Source of the DNA: Sphaerochaeta associata
GTDB lineage: Bacteria > Spirochaetota > Spirochaetia > Sphaerochaetales > Sphaerochaetaceae
Reading direction: 5' to 3'
DNA: 64,000 nt
Assembly (NCBI RefSeq): GCF_022869165.1
Contig: NZ_CP094929.1
Location: 1,984,001 to 2,048,000 of the forward strand
The notes below the pieces were generated by a model that was given only the letters and a program-made list of their open reading frames with translations, was not told the origin of the DNA and ran no database searches. Made by a program: the position numbers and the translations under genes. Shown in pieces: positions 52,244-60,925 of the stretch. Position 1 is the stretch's first letter; each line of letters opens with the position of its first letter.

Positions 52244-52621
52244 ATGGCAAAGAAACTTCTTTTTTATCGCTGTCCTGTTTGTCACTCAATGGTGGAGCTC
52301 ATCGATAACGGTGGGCACTCGCTGACCTGTTGCGCTCAAAGCATGCAACTTCTTACGGCAAAAACGGAAGATCAAGCCGACGAGTATCACCTGCCAGTCA
52401 TTACACGTCGGGACGGTCTCTTGTATGTCGAGGTGGGTAAAAAACCCCATCCGCAGAGTGAGGACCATCAAATCACCTGCATCGTCCTGGTAACAAAGCA
52501 AACGGTCAGGAGAAGCGACATCAAGAGCAATCGAGCGGCTGCTACGGTATTCACCGATAAGGATCATGGAGATGTATATGCCTACTGCAATGTCCACGGA
52601 CTCTTCAAAGTCTCATTCTGA
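52244..52621 (+). CDS. dfx: Desulfoferrodoxin (superoxide reductase)
   Basis: A 125 aa protein with an N-terminal desulforedoxin-type Cys set (YRCPVCHSMVEL, LTCCAQSMQLL) and the catalytic iron site: EYHLPVI, KPHPQSEDHQI and YCNVHGLFK supply four His and one Cys, with Glu two residues before the first His as in active enzymes. It reduces superoxide to peroxide without making O2, suiting an anaerobe. It is divergent from pstS. No RBS is visible; a weak -10 (TACCTT) lies 6 nt before the ATG. Confidence 0.93.
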   Translation: MAKKLLFYRCPVCHSMVELIDNGGHSLTCCAQSMQLLTAKTEDQADEYHLPVITRRDGLLYVEVGKKPHPQSEDHQITCIVLVTKQTVRRSDIKSNRAAATVFTDKDHGDVYAYCNVHGLFKVSF

Positions 52622-53129
52622 TTCTCTGCTTGTCATCATCGACATGCAACAGGATTTCGTCACCGGCAGCCTCGGCAGCAAGGAAGCGCAGTTGGTTGTC
52701 GACAGAATCGCGGCCAAGATCCAGAGCCATCAAGGTCCGCTCGCCTACACCTTGGATACCCATCAAAGCGACTACCTTGCAACCAACGAGGGCCGGCATC
52801 TGCCGGTCGAGCACTGCATAAAGGGAGAAGAGGGACACCATTTGGTGCCCGCACTCAAGCCGTTGCTCGAACATGCCCGTTGTTTTGAGAAACCAACCTT
52901 TGGGTCAGTCGAACTTGCCGGCTGGATTGCCTCGCAATCAAACCTCGACCGGGTTGAATTGGCCGGTGTCTGCACCGACATCTGCGTTGTTTCCAATGCC
53001 TTGCTGATTAAGGCTTTCCAACCCGAGCTGACGGTGCTGGTGGATGGGGCGTGCTGCGCCGGAACCAGTATACAGGCTCATAAGGCTGCACTTGAGACGA
53101 TGAGGTCCTGCCAAATAGAAGTATTTTAG
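52566..53129 (+). CDS. Isochorismatase-family hydrolase (nicotinamidase-like)
   Basis: A 187 aa cysteine hydrolase: LLVIIDMQQDFVTG with the catalytic Asp, FEKPTFGS with the Lys, and ELAGVCTDICVVSNALLIKA with the nucleophile Cys. TLDTHQSDY and EHCIKG match the metal-site region of nicotinamidases, so PncA-like deamidation is possible but unproven. Several in-frame ATGs (52566, 52572, 52578, 52590) lie inside the dfx gene; the first has AAGG ahead. Homology begins only after ~20 residues, so the start is uncertain. Confidence 0.82.
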   Translation: MEMYMPTAMSTDSSKSHSDSLLVIIDMQQDFVTGSLGSKEAQLVVDRIAAKIQSHQGPLAYTLDTHQSDYLATNEGRHLPVEHCIKGEEGHHLVPALKPLLEHARCFEKPTFGSVELAGWIASQSNLDRVELAGVCTDICVVSNALLIKAFQPELTVLVDGACCAGTSIQAHKAALETMRSCQIEVF

Positions 53130-53213
53130 TCCCTTTTCCCATAACCCGATGGACAAAACCACCACCGGCCTTGTAGGATACGACGTACAGACATCCATAG
53201 AAGGAGGCTGCTC

Positions 53214-54416
53214 ATGGAACAGTCCTTATCGTATGTTCTGGTGACACCCTACACGGTAGCGAAAAGTAGAACCGGCGGGGTACTCTCCAGACTCCTCTCC
53301 CGCATTTCCCTGGAACTCGTTGGGGCCCAGATGGTCGCAATGGATCAACACATCGCCGGAGCGTTTGCATCAATCATCAAGAATAGAAAGAAAGTTGAAG
53401 GTTTCAAGATATCCGATCTACTCTCTGACTATATCCAGCAGAGCATGGGTCCATCACTTGGTGTACGTCACCGCTCGCTGCTTTTGTTGTTCCGTGGTGA
53501 GAATCCTTGCGAACAACTTGCGACGGTAGTCGGATCCTTTCAGAAAGAGACCGGAAGTGTTGAGACGGTCATCGGTGAATCAATCCGCGATACCTATGCC
53601 GACCTGATTTTCACCGACGAAAGCCAGGAGAAAATCAGATACTTCGAACCTGCCGTCATCACCGCCCAGACTCAGGGTGAAGCGGATGAAACCCTTGCCC
53701 TTTTCATGCCTTGGCTTGCAAAAGAGAGCAATATCGTGATCAACAGACCACCGGAGTACTATGCCGATGTCCAGCGTACACTGGTCATCATCAAACCGGA
53801 CAACTGGAAGTATGCGTCGAGCAGACCGGGAATGATCATCGACATGTTCAGTCGCAGCGGCTTGAGAATCGTCGGCATCAAGGTCCTCAAAATGTCTGTT
53901 TCACAGGCACTGCAGTTCTACGGCCCCACAAAAGAAGGTCTGAAGGCCAAGCTTGCCCCGATTTACGGCATGCAGGCGCGGGAATTGCTTGAGCATGAGT
54001 TCAATGTACACCTTGATGTCCAGATGCAGGATATGCTGACCACCAGCTTCGGAGACAAGTACTCCGAGGAGCAGTTCGAACGCATTGTCGAGTTCATGGC
54101 GGGCCTGAAGCCCAGCGATTGCAAAGCCGAGGATCTCGAAAAGCCCGGTTTGGTCAAGTGCATGGTTCTCGTCTATGAAGGCAAGGACGCTGTACAGAAG
54201 ATTCGTACAATCCTGGGTGCAACCGATCCGAACAAGGCTGCAGCAGGCACGATCAGGCGCGAGTTCGGCTCCAACATCCGTGTCAATGCCGCTCATGCCA
54301 GCGATTCACCGGAAAATGCCATTCGCGAAATGGGTGTGCTCAAGGCACAAGAGAACACCTGTTGCACACTGCTCGCCGAATATTTCGATTCTAAAGCAAC
54401 CGCTTCTCGCCGCTAA
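53214..54416 (+). CDS. Double-domain nucleoside diphosphate kinase-like protein
   Basis: A 400 aa protein with two NDPK-like halves. The C-terminal half has RTLVIIKPDNWKYASSRPG, GLRIVGIKVLKMS, GTIRREFGSNIRVNAAHASD with the catalytic His, and insertions that include a ~60 residue stretch before CMVLVYEG. The N-terminal half (SYVLVTPYTVAKSRTGGVLS, LLLLFRGENPCEQLATVVGS) keeps the fold pattern but has no NxxHxSD motif, so it is probably not a kinase. Normal NDPK is ~140 aa. It stands alone, with GGAGG as RBS. Confidence 0.8.
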   Translation: MEQSLSYVLVTPYTVAKSRTGGVLSRLLSRISLELVGAQMVAMDQHIAGAFASIIKNRKKVEGFKISDLLSDYIQQSMGPSLGVRHRSLLLLFRGENPCEQLATVVGSFQKETGSVETVIGESIRDTYADLIFTDESQEKIRYFEPAVITAQTQGEADETLALFMPWLAKESNIVINRPPEYYADVQRTLVIIKPDNWKYASSRPGMIIDMFSRSGLRIVGIKVLKMSVSQALQFYGPTKEGLKAKLAPIYGMQARELLEHEFNVHLDVQMQDMLTTSFGDKYSEEQFERIVEFMAGLKPSDCKAEDLEKPGLVKCMVLVYEGKDAVQKIRTILGATDPNKAAAGTIRREFGSNIRVNAAHASDSPENAIREMGVLKAQENTCCTLLAEYFDSKATASRR

Positions 54417-55491
54417 GAGACCTGAGATGTGTTGCATCCTGGGTAACTTCCATACACCCCAGGTACCGACCATCAGTACTACGCACTGCGTAGTACTGGA
54501 TGTGGATGAACTTCCCTCTCATCATCAAATAAAATTCAGCCGAATCCTCCCTTCCTTCCTTGAAGGAGTCGAGGATGGCTTGGACGGTGCCCACACTCTT
54601 GGGAGGGTGGCAGTTTTGTACAAGGCGCCCGATGACTTCTGGAGTACGTACAAAAATGCGATGGGGAGGGTCTGAATAGAACTTCAGACGGTCATCGCTG
54701 CCGATGAAAGCGATATCAAACGGCAAAACCGAGAAAATGCGTTCCAATTCTTGTTGCGACAAGGAACCGGTCCTGCTTACAAAATTGTTGAGTTGCAGAG
54801 ACTCTTTTGGGGCATCTTTCTGTGTGGCAAGAGCCCGGTATGCGACTGGAAGCAGTATATACTGTTCCCGATAACTCAATACTCCTACCTGTACATAAAA
54901 CTGCCCGAAGACCTTCCAAAGCTTGCCAAGGTCCTTTCCATCGTAGGCAAGCACCTCTTTCTGCAACCCAAGGGCCGTGTCCTGGATGGACCACATCAAC
55001 TTGACACAGCTGTGCTCGGTGCTCGCCTTCTCAAAGAGCGGGAACAGTTCATTCTGCTTCCGTTCATAATGATCTTGAATCTGGGTGAAAGAGGCTGTGC
55101 GTTCAAGCAGAGGCGAAAGGTCGGTGCTCTTTTTACTCTGCAGATCCTTTGCGAGAAGCTGCAACGCCTCCATGGAATGCACAATCAACTGGTTTTCCTC
55201 ATCCAAAGCAGCGAACAACGAGTCCTTTGGATAAACCTCAAGCTTCTGGCTTTCCAAACCTTTGCCGATGGAACGAATGAAACGAGCGACTGCGACTGTG
55301 TGCACCGTTACATCGGAGGCTTGGGAAAGTACCGATTCCAATGCACTGTTGGCCTCGAAAGCAGTGGCGCTCTCCAACACCGGCGCATACTTCAGATATG
55401 TTTGCTTATCCGTTGTGCCGGTACAAAGAAGTCCCAAATACTGTTTCAGTTGTTCAAGTCGTCCATCGCTGTTGTGTATCAGTTCCATCAT
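54391..55491 (-). CDS. DUF438/hemerythrin-like protein with C-terminal PAS domain
   Basis: A 366 aa protein: N-terminal DUF438-like helix region (MMELIHNSDGRLEQLKQYLG), a hemerythrin-like helical part (DHYERKQNELFPLFEKA, CVKLMWSIQDTALGLQ), and a PAS domain near the end (LPFDIAFIGSDDRLKFYSDP, RIFVRTPEVIGRLVQNCHPP, GRYLGCMEVTQD). The usual His in the 'W.vHD' position appears as Gln (MWSIQDT). It may sense redox or gases in the cytoplasm. ATG 55491 has CAGGAGAG. The end overlaps the NDPK-like gene by 26 bp. Confidence 0.75.
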   Translation of the reverse strand: MMELIHNSDGRLEQLKQYLGLLCTGTTDKQTYLKYAPVLESATAFEANSALESVLSQASDVTVHTVAVARFIRSIGKGLESQKLEVYPKDSLFAALDEENQLIVHSMEALQLLAKDLQSKKSTDLSPLLERTASFTQIQDHYERKQNELFPLFEKASTEHSCVKLMWSIQDTALGLQKEVLAYDGKDLGKLWKVFGQFYVQVGVLSYREQYILLPVAYRALATQKDAPKESLQLNNFVSRTGSLSQQELERIFSVLPFDIAFIGSDDRLKFYSDPPHRIFVRTPEVIGRLVQNCHPPKSVGTVQAILDSFKEGREDSAEFYLMMRGKFIHIQYYAVRSTDGRYLGCMEVTQDATHLRSLSGEKRLL

Positions 55492-55687
55492 TTCTCTCCT
55501 GGGACAAGTGTGATGCAAACCGACCTTTCTATCAAGGACAATTGTTGAAATTGCGCAGTTGCCACTCTTTCGGATTTGGAATTTGCAGAGTATGCTGATA
55601 CCGTCAGTAGCAATTGTCGGGGTTTGGTACAAAAAGTCCCTGCATCGTGAATTGTGCTATGCCCTGCATCAACGTAAGGGGGTAGGA

Positions 55688-56521
55688 ATGAAAACATGTG
55701 CATTGAGGGTGATGAGCATTCTTTTGCTCATCGGTCTGTTCATCGGCTGTACGTCCGGAGGGTTTGAAATCGGTCCGGGAGGACCAAATCTGCATTTGGA
55801 ATTTTCCAAGGAGGCGAGCCAAGATGAGCCCGAGATGGTTGAAGAGGAGGAAGAAGCCTCTCCAACGCAAACGGTCAAGGGCGAACGGCCTTCACTGGCA
55901 GCCTGGGATCAGAACCCGGAAGCCTTCACCCATATCATCGGGGACCGGGTTACGCTTGAACTTCCCCCCAACGGATTCGAAGGCAGCATCTGGGGATTGG
56001 GAGAATACACCACCGACAGCAGCATCGGCACCGCAGCAGTACACATGGGCTTGATCACATTCCAAAAAGGTGGTGCGGTAACCATAGAAATCACCGATGG
56101 GCGTACCCATTACGGCGGTTTGCTTCGCAACGGAGTGGTATCGAGCAGCTATGAGTCGTGGCCTTTGAGCTTTGTGTTTGTTGATGAGCAGGGTCGTCAC
56201 ATCACCTTGGAGGCAACCGGTGGAGTTTCGATAGAGTGGTCCACTTCCATCCGAGAGCTCGGACTGGAAACCGCTGAACGAATGAAAGTCACCCTTCCTG
56301 CCGGCGGAATCGAGAAAGAAGTCTGGGGCTCCGATCCCTATACCGGGGATACACCGATTGGAAGCGCCGCAGTCCATAAGGGCCTGCTGACCTTTGCAGG
56401 GGGAGGCACTGTCACCGTGGAGATGCTGCCGATGCGCTCATTCTTTGGCGGGTCCGAGAGAAACGGCATTGCCTCACAAGAGTATGATGCTCCCAACGAT
56501 GCCTTCACGTTCGTTCGCTGA
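55688..56521 (+). CDS. Lipoprotein with two LCCL domains
   Basis: A 277 aa lipoprotein: lipobox in LLLIGLFIGC, an acidic linker (PEMVEEEEEASP), then two similar ~90 residue domains. Each reads 'G..vWG...YT.Ds.IGtAAVH.Gl..f..GG.vt.e', e.g. IWGLGEYTTDSSIGTAAVHM and VWGSDPYTGDTPIGSAAVHK, followed by GGLLRNGV or GGSERNGI. This is the LCCL fold, found in eukaryotic secreted proteins and some bacteria. Ligand unknown. ATG 55688 has GGTAGGA. It precedes the CPBP gene by 94 bp. Confidence 0.8.
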   Translation: MKTCALRVMSILLLIGLFIGCTSGGFEIGPGGPNLHLEFSKEASQDEPEMVEEEEEASPTQTVKGERPSLAAWDQNPEAFTHIIGDRVTLELPPNGFEGSIWGLGEYTTDSSIGTAAVHMGLITFQKGGAVTIEITDGRTHYGGLLRNGVVSSSYESWPLSFVFVDEQGRHITLEATGGVSIEWSTSIRELGLETAERMKVTLPAGGIEKEVWGSDPYTGDTPIGSAAVHKGLLTFAGGGTVTVEMLPMRSFFGGSERNGIASQEYDAPNDAFTFVR

Positions 56522-56615
56522 TCATCCAAAATCATAGAGAGGGGGACTGCACTGCAGTCCTCTTCTCTTGCCATCGAAGGGAAGCTGGGATACAGTCAGA
56601 GCCAAGGAGAATGTC

Positions 56616-57365
56616 ATGAAAATTCACACGAAAGCCCTGCATTTTGGATTGAAACTGCTGCCAGTCGGTGTGGTATGCAGCATCTATCTCGCCATGACGA
56701 ATATCAACGCCATGCGAGTTGCCGGCGTACAAGCACCGACGGCACTCCTTATCTTTGCTTCCATCATCCAAATAGCCTTGATCTATACCTTGGTTCTTTC
56801 CTATCTGGGATACCTGCTTGCCGAGAAAACCGGACTGCTCAAGAGTTTTACCTTCAAGCGAAAAGAGAGCCTGTACACCATTCTGGTCGGCTTCGGCTGC
56901 GCCTTGGTGATGATCAGCGACTACTACATCTTTGCACCGAGAATAGCGCAGGTACAGGCGGCCTATGCCAAGGAATCCTTCACCCTCGTATCCCTGCTCT
57001 TCTCCATGCTGTATGGCGGCATCATCGAGGAGATCATGCTGAGATTCTTCTTCCTTTCGCTGCTGGTGTTCATGCTGGACTTGTTGGGAGGAAGAACCAG
57101 AGCACAGAAGCCGATTCCTGCTTGGTTCTACCTGATTGCCAACCTCATCGCCGCCTTGCTTTTCGCTCTCGGTCACCTTCCTGCAACCAAAATGGCTTTT
57201 GGCGAGATTACCTCCCTTTTGCTGATGCGCACCTTGTTGCTCAATGGGGTGTTGGGGTTTGTCTTCGGTCTCTTGTACTGGAAGAAGGGATTGCAATACG
57301 CGATGCTCGCTCATGCCCTCACCCATCTTTTCAACCAAGCGTTGCTGCGCTTCTTCATCCTCTGA
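56616..57365 (+). CDS. CPBP-family intramembrane protease
   Basis: A 249 aa protein with about seven membrane helices and the CPBP motifs: GGIIEEIMLRFFFLSLL (EExxxR), FALGHLPA (first His) and LAHALTHLFNQA (second His region). CPBP proteins are glutamate-type intramembrane proteases like Rce1. ATG 56616 has AAGGAG. It begins a three-gene run with the esterase (3 bp gap) and the small lipoprotein. Confidence 0.88.
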   Translation: MKIHTKALHFGLKLLPVGVVCSIYLAMTNINAMRVAGVQAPTALLIFASIIQIALIYTLVLSYLGYLLAEKTGLLKSFTFKRKESLYTILVGFGCALVMISDYYIFAPRIAQVQAAYAKESFTLVSLLFSMLYGGIIEEIMLRFFFLSLLVFMLDLLGGRTRAQKPIPAWFYLIANLIAALLFALGHLPATKMAFGEITSLLLMRTLLLNGVLGFVFGLLYWKKGLQYAMLAHALTHLFNQALLRFFIL

Positions 57366-57368
57366 CCT

Positions 57369-58316
57369 ATGGATATCCGCTCTCTCTTGCTGTTCCTTGG
57401 AATTCTGACAGCCTTTTCCATTGCTGTGAGAGTAAGGGAGAAGCGAAGTGCTTCCAGCTTCATGAGCGAGCAACTGCTCTATTTGAGAGTCCGTCAAAGC
57501 CTGGTTCCTGTCCATAAAAGTCTTGAAGAACTGGCACAAATCAGTCGCCAAAGCTATACCCTTCCCCTTGGATTGAGCCTGCTTGTCAGCGTTGAGGAGT
57601 TTACCTTCGAACATATGCAGGTCTTCAGTCTCGGCAGTGCTCAAGCTGCAAATCTTGTGTTCTTCCTGCATGGCGGCGCATATGTTGAGCAACCTACCTT
57701 TGCACACTGGATTTTTCTGGAAAGGCTGATACGCCTCTCTGGTTGTCGCATGATCGTCCCCATCTATCCCAAGGCTCCAGACCATCATGTCGATGAGGTT
57801 CTTCCCTCCCTGCTTCGTCTCTTCCTGATGCAGGAGAGTGAGCACATCACACTCATGGGCGATTCGGCGGGCGGAGGACTTGCCCTCGCTCTCGCCCAGA
57901 GTATGGATGAAAAACAAAAAAGAAGCCTCGAACACCTCATTCTCATCTCACCTTGGCTGGATATCGAGCTTACCAATCCCTCCACGTCATTCCTTCAAAA
58001 GCAAGATCCCATGCTCAGCAAAGAAGAACTGCTGCGTTATGGAAAGGCTTGGAGAGGCGACACCGATGCCAAGGATTGGCGGGTGAGTCCGCTCTTCGGC
58101 TCTCTTGCCGATCTGCCGCCGACGACCCTCTTCATCGGAACGCATGAGCTTTTCCTTGCCGATGCCCGCTCTTTCTGGAGGAAGGCAAAAGAGGAGGCGA
58201 CCATGCTCGAATACCACGAGGGGAAACGCATGAATCATGACTACCCGCTCTTCCCCATCCCTGAAGCACGCCGTGCACAAAAAAGAATCGCTGCCATCAT
58301 AGGAGGTCGGCCATGA
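57369..58316 (+). CDS. Alpha/beta hydrolase, HSL-type esterase
   Basis: A 315 aa hydrolase: NLVFFLHGGAYVEQP is the HGG oxyanion motif, ITLMGDSAGGGLALALAQ holds the nucleophile Ser, SPLFGSLADLPPTTLFIGTHELFLADA the acidic residue and MNHDYPLFP the catalytic His. The HSL group acts on small acyl esters. The N-terminus carries a short hydrophobic stretch (LLLFLGILTAFSIAV), so it is probably membrane-tethered. The last 4 bp overlap the small gene (ATGA). Confidence 0.88.
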   Translation: MDIRSLLLFLGILTAFSIAVRVREKRSASSFMSEQLLYLRVRQSLVPVHKSLEELAQISRQSYTLPLGLSLLVSVEEFTFEHMQVFSLGSAQAANLVFFLHGGAYVEQPTFAHWIFLERLIRLSGCRMIVPIYPKAPDHHVDEVLPSLLRLFLMQESEHITLMGDSAGGGLALALAQSMDEKQKRSLEHLILISPWLDIELTNPSTSFLQKQDPMLSKEELLRYGKAWRGDTDAKDWRVSPLFGSLADLPPTTLFIGTHELFLADARSFWRKAKEEATMLEYHEGKRMNHDYPLFPIPEARRAQKRIAAIIGGRP

Positions 58317-58606
58317 AGAAATCACTGTTGGTAATTGTTCTTGTTCTTGGATTGGTTGTACTGCTTTCAGGATGTCTTGCCACTGAGACAATGACTCCCA
58401 CCAGTAAGGCAGCCGGTTTCTTTCTAGGCGTCTGGCATGGTTGGATGGCTCCGATAGCACTCATTGTCCGCCTATTCAATCCCGCCGTACGCATGTTTGC
58501 CGCAAACAATGCCGGATGGTGGTATGAGTTCGGGTATTATGCGGCAATCGTAGGTGGATTCGGAACCCTCTCCTTGTTCAGGAGGAAGGGAGACGGTCAT
58601 CGATAA
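58313..58606 (+). CDS. Small conserved membrane lipoprotein
   Basis: A 97 aa protein with a lipoprotein-like signal (IVLVLGLVVLLSGC) and a core AGFFLGVWHGWMAPIALIVR then NAGWWYEFGYYAAIVGGFG. I have seen this W-H-G...P...NaGWWY pattern in small proteins of several phyla, but it has no named function known to me. Coupled to the esterase by ATGA. The 3' end overlaps the EAL-domain gene by 29 bp. Confidence 0.65.
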   Translation: MKKSLLVIVLVLGLVVLLSGCLATETMTPTSKAAGFFLGVWHGWMAPIALIVRLFNPAVRMFAANNAGWWYEFGYYAAIVGGFGTLSLFRRKGDGHR

Positions 58607-60722
58607 GCAACGCCTCATATTCTGATATCTCCAAAGGATGGCTGAAGAAGTACCCTTGCACCACATCACAGCCCAGCAGCTGGAGCATCTGTGCCTGTTC
58701 ACTTGTTTCGACACCCTCGGCGACGGTTGTGATGCCCAGCTGCTTTGCCATGGCGATGACGTGTTGTACGACCACCTTCCCCCGATGGTGCTCATCGGTC
58801 CCCTTGAGAAAGCCCTGGTCAAGCTTGATCACATCGATGCCCACATCCTTGAGCATGGTAAGCGATGAGTACCCGCTGCCGAAATCATCTATGGAAACCA
58901 GGAAGGAGTGGCTGCGCAGAGAGGCCAATACCAGCGACAAGTGCTTCACATCGTTGAGGAACAGACTCTCGGTCAGCTCGAATTCGATGAGTTGGTGGGA
59001 AACTCCATAGCGGTCGATCAAATCGACCAACGTACGCTCATAATGGGTATTGAAGAGGTAGGAACGCGATTGATTGACCGAGATCGGGAAAATCGGCAGT
59101 CCTTTGTTCTGCCACCCCTTGATCAGGGTGCACACCTGTTCCAGGACGAACATATCCAAGGTCACCAAGAGATTATGTTTCTCCAAAAGCGGGATGAATT
59201 GAGAGGGAGCCAAACGTCCTTTGCCTGGATGGTCCCATCGAACCAAGGCCTCGCAGCCTACCAGCCGGCGGGTTTGCAGCGAGTACTTGGGCTGGAGCAC
59301 CACATAGAACTCACCGTCCTTGATTGCTTTGGCAAAGACCTTCTCAAGCTCGCTCTCCTCAAGCAGCTCTGAACGCAATACTTCATCGTAGTAAAGGCTC
59401 CCGCTCGTCTGACGCTCCTTCAAGGCTGAAAGCGCGAAGAGAGCCCTATCGATTGCTGCATTGATAGGAACCGCATTGCCTTCAATCAGGGAAATCCCGA
59501 TTAAAATATCCAGTTGGAAGGGCGAAGAGCCGGGAAATGAAAAGCGCTTGAGTTCTTCGGTTATCACGCTGATTCTCCGTTCCAAGGTCTCCTTCTCCCG
59601 GTAACTGCACAAAAGAATGAACTTGTCTCCGCTCAGTCGAGCACAAACACCGTCCTTGGTGGTATAACGGGGCAGGACTTTGGAAAAATGCAGCAACATG
59701 GAATCCCCGAAGGCGTATCCGAAATGGTCGTTGATCAGTTTGAACTTGCCGATGTCAAGGATAATGACGGCGTACGGACTACGTGCCCGCCCAAGCAGCT
59801 GCGCCGCTTCTTGGACGAAATGGTTCTTGTTGGGCAGTCCGGTCAGCTCATCCTCAAACGCAAGATGCATAAGCGATTGCTCGTATACATAGTCCTTGTA
59901 GAGCAGATAGAACAGCAGTGAGAGCAACAGTAGAGAAACAAGGACGGCCATGGAGAGCGAGGCCTGCAGAATGGTCAGATAGGCCATTTCCAGCAAGCGG
60001 TCTTGGCTCTCCAGGACAAAGTACCCATTTCCATCTCCCAGCGGGATAATGGCGACAAACGATGAATCGGTTTTCATCAGCAAACTCTGCGTCATCCCTT
60101 CCGACCAAGCGGGAAACAAAGTCGCCAACGTCTTGTCCTCAAACAGCTGCTCTTCTGACTTGGACTGCCAGATAATTTCGCCGCGCTCGTTCGCCCAGAT
60201 CATACGGGAAGCTTTTGCATGTTCCGGGCACTCGAGTATCGCTTGGTAGAGAATCGGGTCGAGCTTGAGTTGCAGAAGTGCCTGGTTTCCATCGGACGAT
60301 AGGAATGCGAAGCGGTGAACGACGGAAAGCGCATCAACGGCGAAAGGCATCACTTCCGATGGAATATTCTCGGTGATAAGGGTGAGAGCTGCATTGTCCA
60401 AGCCTTCCACAATCTCGAGGCTTTGCTGGATCGTGAGATTTGAGAGCGAATGGGCAAGTGATGCCAGCCTGTTTTGGTCGGACGATATCTGGTAGGTGAT
60501 GAGGTTTGCACACTGGCGGGCACGGCTCTCATATTGGGTCTGTTTCTCTGCATCCAGCAGGGAATACAGACGTGTATAGAAGAGAAAAAATGCCAGGATG
60601 ATAATCAAGACGATAGGAAGACCCAAGAGCATGAGCCGCAAGGCAACATGAATTTTACGTTGCGTATGCACACCTTTGTTCGGCAGTGCCTTCCACGTGC
60701 TATATGAGCGGGTGCTTCGCAT
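58578..60722 (-). CDS. Membrane GGDEF-EAL protein, probable c-di-GMP phosphodiesterase
   Basis: A 714 aa protein: helix ~31-50, extracytoplasmic sensor to ~240, second helix (MAVLVSLLLLSLLFYLLY), degenerate GGDEF domain (signature ARLSGDKFILL in place of GGDEF) and a complete EAL domain: CEALVRW, FPISVNQSRS, IEFELTES, SIDDFGSGYSSL, VIKLDQGFLKG and VAEGVETSEQ. The GGDEF half should be unable to make c-di-GMP, the EAL half able to cleave it. ATG 60722 has AAGGAG. No flagellar or adhesion gene is adjacent. Confidence 0.9.
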   Translation of the reverse strand: MRSTRSYSTWKALPNKGVHTQRKIHVALRLMLLGLPIVLIIILAFFLFYTRLYSLLDAEKQTQYESRARQCANLITYQISSDQNRLASLAHSLSNLTIQQSLEIVEGLDNAALTLITENIPSEVMPFAVDALSVVHRFAFLSSDGNQALLQLKLDPILYQAILECPEHAKASRMIWANERGEIIWQSKSEEQLFEDKTLATLFPAWSEGMTQSLLMKTDSSFVAIIPLGDGNGYFVLESQDRLLEMAYLTILQASLSMAVLVSLLLLSLLFYLLYKDYVYEQSLMHLAFEDELTGLPNKNHFVQEAAQLLGRARSPYAVIILDIGKFKLINDHFGYAFGDSMLLHFSKVLPRYTTKDGVCARLSGDKFILLCSYREKETLERRISVITEELKRFSFPGSSPFQLDILIGISLIEGNAVPINAAIDRALFALSALKERQTSGSLYYDEVLRSELLEESELEKVFAKAIKDGEFYVVLQPKYSLQTRRLVGCEALVRWDHPGKGRLAPSQFIPLLEKHNLLVTLDMFVLEQVCTLIKGWQNKGLPIFPISVNQSRSYLFNTHYERTLVDLIDRYGVSHQLIEFELTESLFLNDVKHLSLVLASLRSHSFLVSIDDFGSGYSSLTMLKDVGIDVIKLDQGFLKGTDEHHRGKVVVQHVIAMAKQLGITTVAEGVETSEQAQMLQLLGCDVVQGYFFSHPLEISEYEALLIDDRLPSS

Positions 60723-60889
60723 GATGCTCCTTACACCATCGGTGTGGGTTCAGTATATCCGAAGAGAACCGAGAATCAAGAAACCATTGAGTATGTGCAT
60801 GCATTTTTTATGAGAAATCACCCTTTCGCCCTGAAAACACGCAGTAGAAACATCGGCGATTCCCATTTCTGTGAAGAGACTAAAAGAGC

Positions 60890-60918
60890 TTGCAAGCTTG
60901 TGCCCTTTCTCCTATAGT
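60890..60918 (+). promoter_or_regulatory. Predicted leaderless promoter of the AEC gene
   Basis: TTGCAA, 17 nt spacer, TATAGT, 7 nt, ATG 60926, with no Shine-Dalgarno sequence. The 203 bp before this gene otherwise hold no feature I can support. Confidence 0.6.
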
Positions 60919-60925
60919 TGCTCCC

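Noticed and set aside
56532-57935. 467-codon minus-strand frame across the CPBP and esterase genes
   Set aside because: It spans two genes that each show intact catalytic motifs; its Gln/Glu/His-rich product is a shadow.
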